Shown one piece after another: positions 60,797 through 64,000 of a stretch of 64,000 nt of DNA. The DNA is from DASZBX01 sp035943635 (lineage in GTDB: Bacteria; Actinomycetota; Actinomycetes; Streptomycetales; Catenulisporaceae): NCBI GenBank assembly GCA_035943635.1, contig DASZBX010000061.1, positions 106,420-170,419 on the forward strand, read 5' to 3'. The notes under the pieces are model-generated. The model saw only the letters and a program-made list of their open reading frames with translations. It was not told where the DNA came from and made no database searches. Within the stretch, counting starts at the first letter, position 1. Each line of letters begins with the position of its first letter. Made by a program: the position numbers and the translations under genes.

Positions 60797-62392
60797 TCAG
60801 ACCCGCTTGACCACGTAGACGCCGTAGCTGCTCTGGTACACGACCTGGTACTTGGTGCCCGGGTGCCGGTCCTGCTCGAAGGTGACCGGGTCGCCGATCG
60901 GCGTGCCCGAGAGGTCGAAGCACTGGGTGTCGATCACGGCGTACTGCACTGCCGGGTTCTTCGGCGCGGGCCAGCCGATCCAGAACGTGTCCGCCCGCGC
61001 GGCCAGCGGCGCGAGCTCGCAGACGTTCGTCTCGACGGTCGCCCCGTCCGGCACCAGCGAGACCGCGTAGTCCGCCGCGTGCCGCTGCGGGCTCACGTTG
61101 AACATCTGCGGCAGGTTGAAGTACTGGTTCAGCGCGAACTGCGGAATCAGCGCCACCGACACGGCCAACGCGGCGACCGCGCCGTGCTGCCCCATCGCCG
61201 TGCTCATCCGCCGACCGAACCGCCAGGCCCCGCCCGCCACGTCCGGCAGCGGCGGCGCGTTCCTGGCCCGGATCATCGCGTCGGCCGCCGCGACGAACAG
61301 GATCGGCATCACCGGCGCGTTGTAGTGGTACATCGTCCCCCAGTACGCGGGGGTCGTGGACACGAACCGGAAAACCAGCCCGAGCACCGCCGTCAACGCG
61401 ACCGGCGACCGCATCGCGAGCGCGGCCGTGCACACCACCAACAGGAAGATCAGCTGGAACTTCGTGCCGAAGTCCGCGAAGAAGTGCCCGGTCATCGGCC
61501 CGAGCGCCATGCCCTGCGGCCCCTGGGCGCCGTTGGTGTTGACCAGGCTCCAGTACTGGTAGACGTGGTCCGGGTTGAAGTGCGGGAGGATCACGAACAC
61601 GCACAGCAGGGTCGCCGCGGTCCCCGTCGCGGCCAGGATCACCCCGCGCCGGATCTCGCCCCGGGCGATCATCAGGATGCCCACCGGCATGACGAAGAAG
61701 AGCCCGAAGTCCTCCTTGCAGAACAGCAGCGCCACGCACCACCAGATCGTCTGCCGGTACTGCCCCCGCACCAGCGCGCACAGCGCGAACGCGATGACCG
61801 GGGTGGCGAACGCGATCTCGTGGAAGTCGAAGTCGGCCGCCTGCGCGATGCCGAAGGACAGTCCGTAGGCGATCCCGAGCCCGTAGCCCGCCCCGGCGCT
61901 GATCTTGTCCCGGCCCAGCCAGATGATCGGCGCCGCGGCCAGCGAGAACAGGAAGGCCTGCCCGACCAGCAGCGTGATCGGGCTCGGGAAGATCAGGAAG
62001 AACGGCCCGAGCAGCGCGATGATCGGATGGAAGTGGTCGCCGAGCAGGTCGTAGCCGGGCGACTTGATGTCGTCGATCGGCGAGTGGAAGTGGGCGTACT
62101 GCTTGATCACCTCGGTGAACATGCCCAGGTCCCACGATCCGGCCCCGGCCGTCTCGTAGTGCGCGATGGACAGGACCGAGTAGAGGGCGGTCAGCGCCGC
62201 CACCACGATCCACGGCCCGAGCGCCGCCCCGGATGACCAGCGCCGCGGCGGGTTGCCGGTAGTCTCGTCAGTCTCGCCGTGTTCGGTGGCTTCGCCGTCG
62301 CCGTCGCCGTCGCCGCTGATGCCGCCGCTGTCGGTGCTCTCGCCGGTGGGCGGGATCTCGGAGATCGTCTTGTCCTCGCTGGTTTGGGCCAC
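60797..62392 (-). CDS. DUF2079 family polytopic membrane protein
   Basis: A 531-residue protein with an acidic N-terminal tail of about 60 residues and about ten membrane segments. Family features include YSVLSIAHYETAGAGSWDLG, DLLGDHFHPIIALLGPFF, DFDFHEIAFATPVIAFAL and the tail with VETNVCELAPLAARADTFW. DUF2079 proteins resemble GT-C glycosyltransferases, and the conserved DHFHP and HE residues fit a lipid-linked sugar reaction, but the substrate is unknown. The GTG start giving VAQTSEDK is used. Convergent with the sortase gene, 12 bases apart. Confidence 0.85.
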   Translation of the reverse strand: MAQTSEDKTISEIPPTGESTDSGGISGDGDGDGEATEHGETDETTGNPPRRWSSGAALGPWIVVAALTALYSVLSIAHYETAGAGSWDLGMFTEVIKQYAHFHSPIDDIKSPGYDLLGDHFHPIIALLGPFFLIFPSPITLLVGQAFLFSLAAAPIIWLGRDKISAGAGYGLGIAYGLSFGIAQAADFDFHEIAFATPVIAFALCALVRGQYRQTIWWCVALLFCKEDFGLFFVMPVGILMIARGEIRRGVILAATGTAATLLCVFVILPHFNPDHVYQYWSLVNTNGAQGPQGMALGPMTGHFFADFGTKFQLIFLLVVCTAALAMRSPVALTAVLGLVFRFVSTTPAYWGTMYHYNAPVMPILFVAAADAMIRARNAPPLPDVAGGAWRFGRRMSTAMGQHGAVAALAVSVALIPQFALNQYFNLPQMFNVSPQRHAADYAVSLVPDGATVETNVCELAPLAARADTFWIGWPAPKNPAVQYAVIDTQCFDLSGTPIGDPVTFEQDRHPGTKYQVVYQSSYGVYVVKRV

Positions 62393-62500
62393 GACGGAAG
62401 GGTAACGGTGCGGCCACACGTTAGACAACGCCCCGTTACAGAGCACTACGCACGAATTGCCGCAGCTGTTACCCGTTTGTCGACCAAGGAGCCCACCCCG

Positions 62501-63766
62501 GTGAACCCCGCCGACTTCGCCCCGCTGCTCACCGCACCGGGCCAAGAACTCCTGGCCCGGCTCACGGGCGGATACGACGAGTCGGCCGTGCTGTCCCAAG
62601 CCGAGAAACTCCGCGCGGAGTATCCACCGGACCTCGTCTCGGCGGCGCTCACCCAGGCGAGACTGCGCGACCGGGCGGCGGCCAAGTTCGGATCCCGCGC
62701 GCGGGACATGTACTTCACGCCGGCCGGGTACGAGCAGGCCACGCGCATGTCCGTGGCCGAGCTGCGTGCGGAGCGGTACAGGCGGGCTGGGGTGCGGAGG
62801 GTGGCTGATCTGTGCTGCGGTATCGGTGGGGACGCTCTTGCTTTTGCGGCGGCTGGTATTGAGGTCTTGGCCGTGGATCGTGATCCGCTGACCTGCGCTG
62901 TGCTGGCGGCCAATGCTCGGGCGTTCGGGGTTGAGGGGGCGATCGAGGTTCGGTGTGAGGGCGTCGAGACGGTTGATCTGCGTGGTTGCGACGGGGTCTT
63001 TCTTGATCCGGCCCGCAGGACTGATCGCGGCCGGACATTTGATCCGGAGGCTTATTCGCCGTCGTGGTCGTATGCGGTCGGATTGGCTGTGCGGGGGGTG
63101 GCGGCGGCTGTCGGATTCAAGGTGGCGCCTGGGTTGCCGCATGAGTTGATTCCGCGGGGTGCGCAGGCTGAGTGGGTTTCGGATCGTGGTGAGGTTAAGG
63201 AGGCGGGGATTTACTTCGGGGCTTTGGTGGGGGCGGGATGTGGCGTGGGTGGCGTGGGTGGTGGGAGCGGCGCTGCGGAACGTCAGGCGACCTTGTTGCC
63301 GGGGTCTTATCGGCTGGAGAGCGCTGGGGTGCCTGATCCGAGTCCTGGGCCCGTTGGGAGGTATTTGTATGAGCCGGATGGGGCGGTTATCCGTGCGCAT
63401 CTGCTTGGTGAGTTGGCGGAGTTGCTGGGGGCGCACTCGATTGATCCGACCATTGCTTATCTGACGGCTGATCGTAGTTGGGAGGGGAGTCGTGGGGGTG
63501 GGGGCGGGAGCGGGAGCGGGGGCGGTGATGGTAATTCTTTCGTCGCTCGGTATGAGATCACCGATGTGCTTCCTTTCAATGTGAAGCGGTTGCGTGCGGT
63601 GGTTGCGGAACGTGGGTATGGGCGGTTGACGGTTAAGAAGCGCGGGGCTGATGTTGATCCGGCTTTTCTGCGTAAGCAGTTGCGGCCTGCCGGGCCTAAT
63701 AGTGCTGTGGTTGTGGTGACGAGGGTTGCTGGGGCTCATATGGCGTTGATTGCGCAGGAGGACTGA
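62501..63766 (+). CDS. Class I SAM-dependent methyltransferase with THUMP-like tail
   Basis: A 421-residue protein. The helical N-terminus (FAPLLTAPGQELLARLTGGYD) precedes a methyltransferase core with RRVADLCCGIGGDALAFAAAG (motif I), VLAVDRDPLTCAVLAANA and VFLDPARR (motif IV region). The C-terminal part (YEITDVLPFNVKRLRAVVAERGYGRLTVKKRG) matches the THUMP-like domain of this actinobacterial family, thought to act on RNA. Codon usage is normal (C-ending) up to about 62,760 and then switches to mostly G- and T-ending codons to the end. A Gly/Ser insert (GGGGGSGSGGGDG) is present. Confidence 0.85.
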   Translation: MNPADFAPLLTAPGQELLARLTGGYDESAVLSQAEKLRAEYPPDLVSAALTQARLRDRAAAKFGSRARDMYFTPAGYEQATRMSVAELRAERYRRAGVRRVADLCCGIGGDALAFAAAGIEVLAVDRDPLTCAVLAANARAFGVEGAIEVRCEGVETVDLRGCDGVFLDPARRTDRGRTFDPEAYSPSWSYAVGLAVRGVAAAVGFKVAPGLPHELIPRGAQAEWVSDRGEVKEAGIYFGALVGAGCGVGGVGGGSGAAERQATLLPGSYRLESAGVPDPSPGPVGRYLYEPDGAVIRAHLLGELAELLGAHSIDPTIAYLTADRSWEGSRGGGGGSGSGGGDGNSFVARYEITDVLPFNVKRLRAVVAERGYGRLTVKKRGADVDPAFLRKQLRPAGPNSAVVVVTRVAGAHMALIAQED

Positions 63767-64000
63767 TTGCGTTGGGGTGTGGGCGGCTGGGGCGGAGTTG
63801 AAGTCAACTGCGGCCCGTGGCAATTTTCCGCGCAGGGTCAGGCGATGGGTGAGTTCGAGACGCGAGAAAATCACCACGGTTTTCTCCCCCAGGTCACCTC
63901 TCGAGGAGCTCACCTAGAGGCCTGGGACGGGTGCGCGGCCACCAGCCCCAGCATGGCATCTAATCACACCAATAGCCTGATATAGAGTTGTTATGTAATT
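63767..64000. other. Terminal non-coding stretch
   Basis: No gene can be supported. The last 60 bases are markedly AT-rich for this genome. A palindromic TCTCGAGGAG-type patch near 63,900 and an imperfect TAGAG/CTCTA pair could be regulatory, but nothing is clear. Confidence 0.4.

Overview
The window is one continuous piece of chromosome from a high-GC, sporulating or mycelial actinobacterium. Chaplin modules next to a class E sortase, a leucine-codon leader ahead of leuS, an actinobacterial Tad/Flp pilus locus, a SARP-like regulator and a CIRCE-controlled hrcA-dnaJ pair all point to Streptomycetaceae or a close relative such as the Catenulisporales. Genus cannot be fixed by eye.

Left end (1-4.1 kb): the tail of an ABC exporter operon, then the wreck of an integrated element at a tRNA-Tyr gene. 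It has an excisionase-like gene and a tyrosine integrase broken by a 426-bp inverted-repeat insertion (removing it with one target copy restores the frame), a nonsense codon and a frameshift. A second copy of the tRNA-Tyr core lies upstream, inverted relative to the tRNA.

4.1-15 kb: accessory metabolic and envelope genes, mostly on the minus strand: a PhyH dioxygenase divergent from a GMC oxidoreductase, a secreted glycerophosphodiesterase-like protein, paired fluoride channels, a threonine aldolase, a DUF6421-type protein, an M50 peptidase, a propeller protein and a peptidoglycan-binding membrane protein.

15-31 kb: leuS with a putative attenuator, then a Tad/Flp pilus locus: prepilin peptidase, CpaB-like, CpaE-like, TadA, TadB, TadC, Flp pilin, three TadE-like pseudopilins, and a transmembrane LysM-SARP protein. 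Two secreted proteins are encoded on the opposite strand inside the locus.

31-54 kb: a conserved actinobacterial housekeeping block: degV, comEA, comEC (split from its metallo-beta-lactamase domain and carrying two adjacent TTA codons), ptrB, holA, rpsT, lepA, hemW, DUF3097, hrcA, dnaJ, rsmE, HIT, phoH, ybeY, a CBS membrane protein and a cytidine-deaminase-like protein. A MITE-like element sits between DUF3097 and hrcA, and phoH carries an apparently complete class 3 intein.

54-64 kb: cell-surface genes: an LCP ligase, a GDT1-family transporter, an acyl-ACP desaturase behind a strong palindromic operator, a seven-module chaplin-like protein with an LAKTG sorting signal followed by a class E sortase, a DUF2079 membrane protein, and a methyltransferase whose codon usage changes abruptly part-way through.
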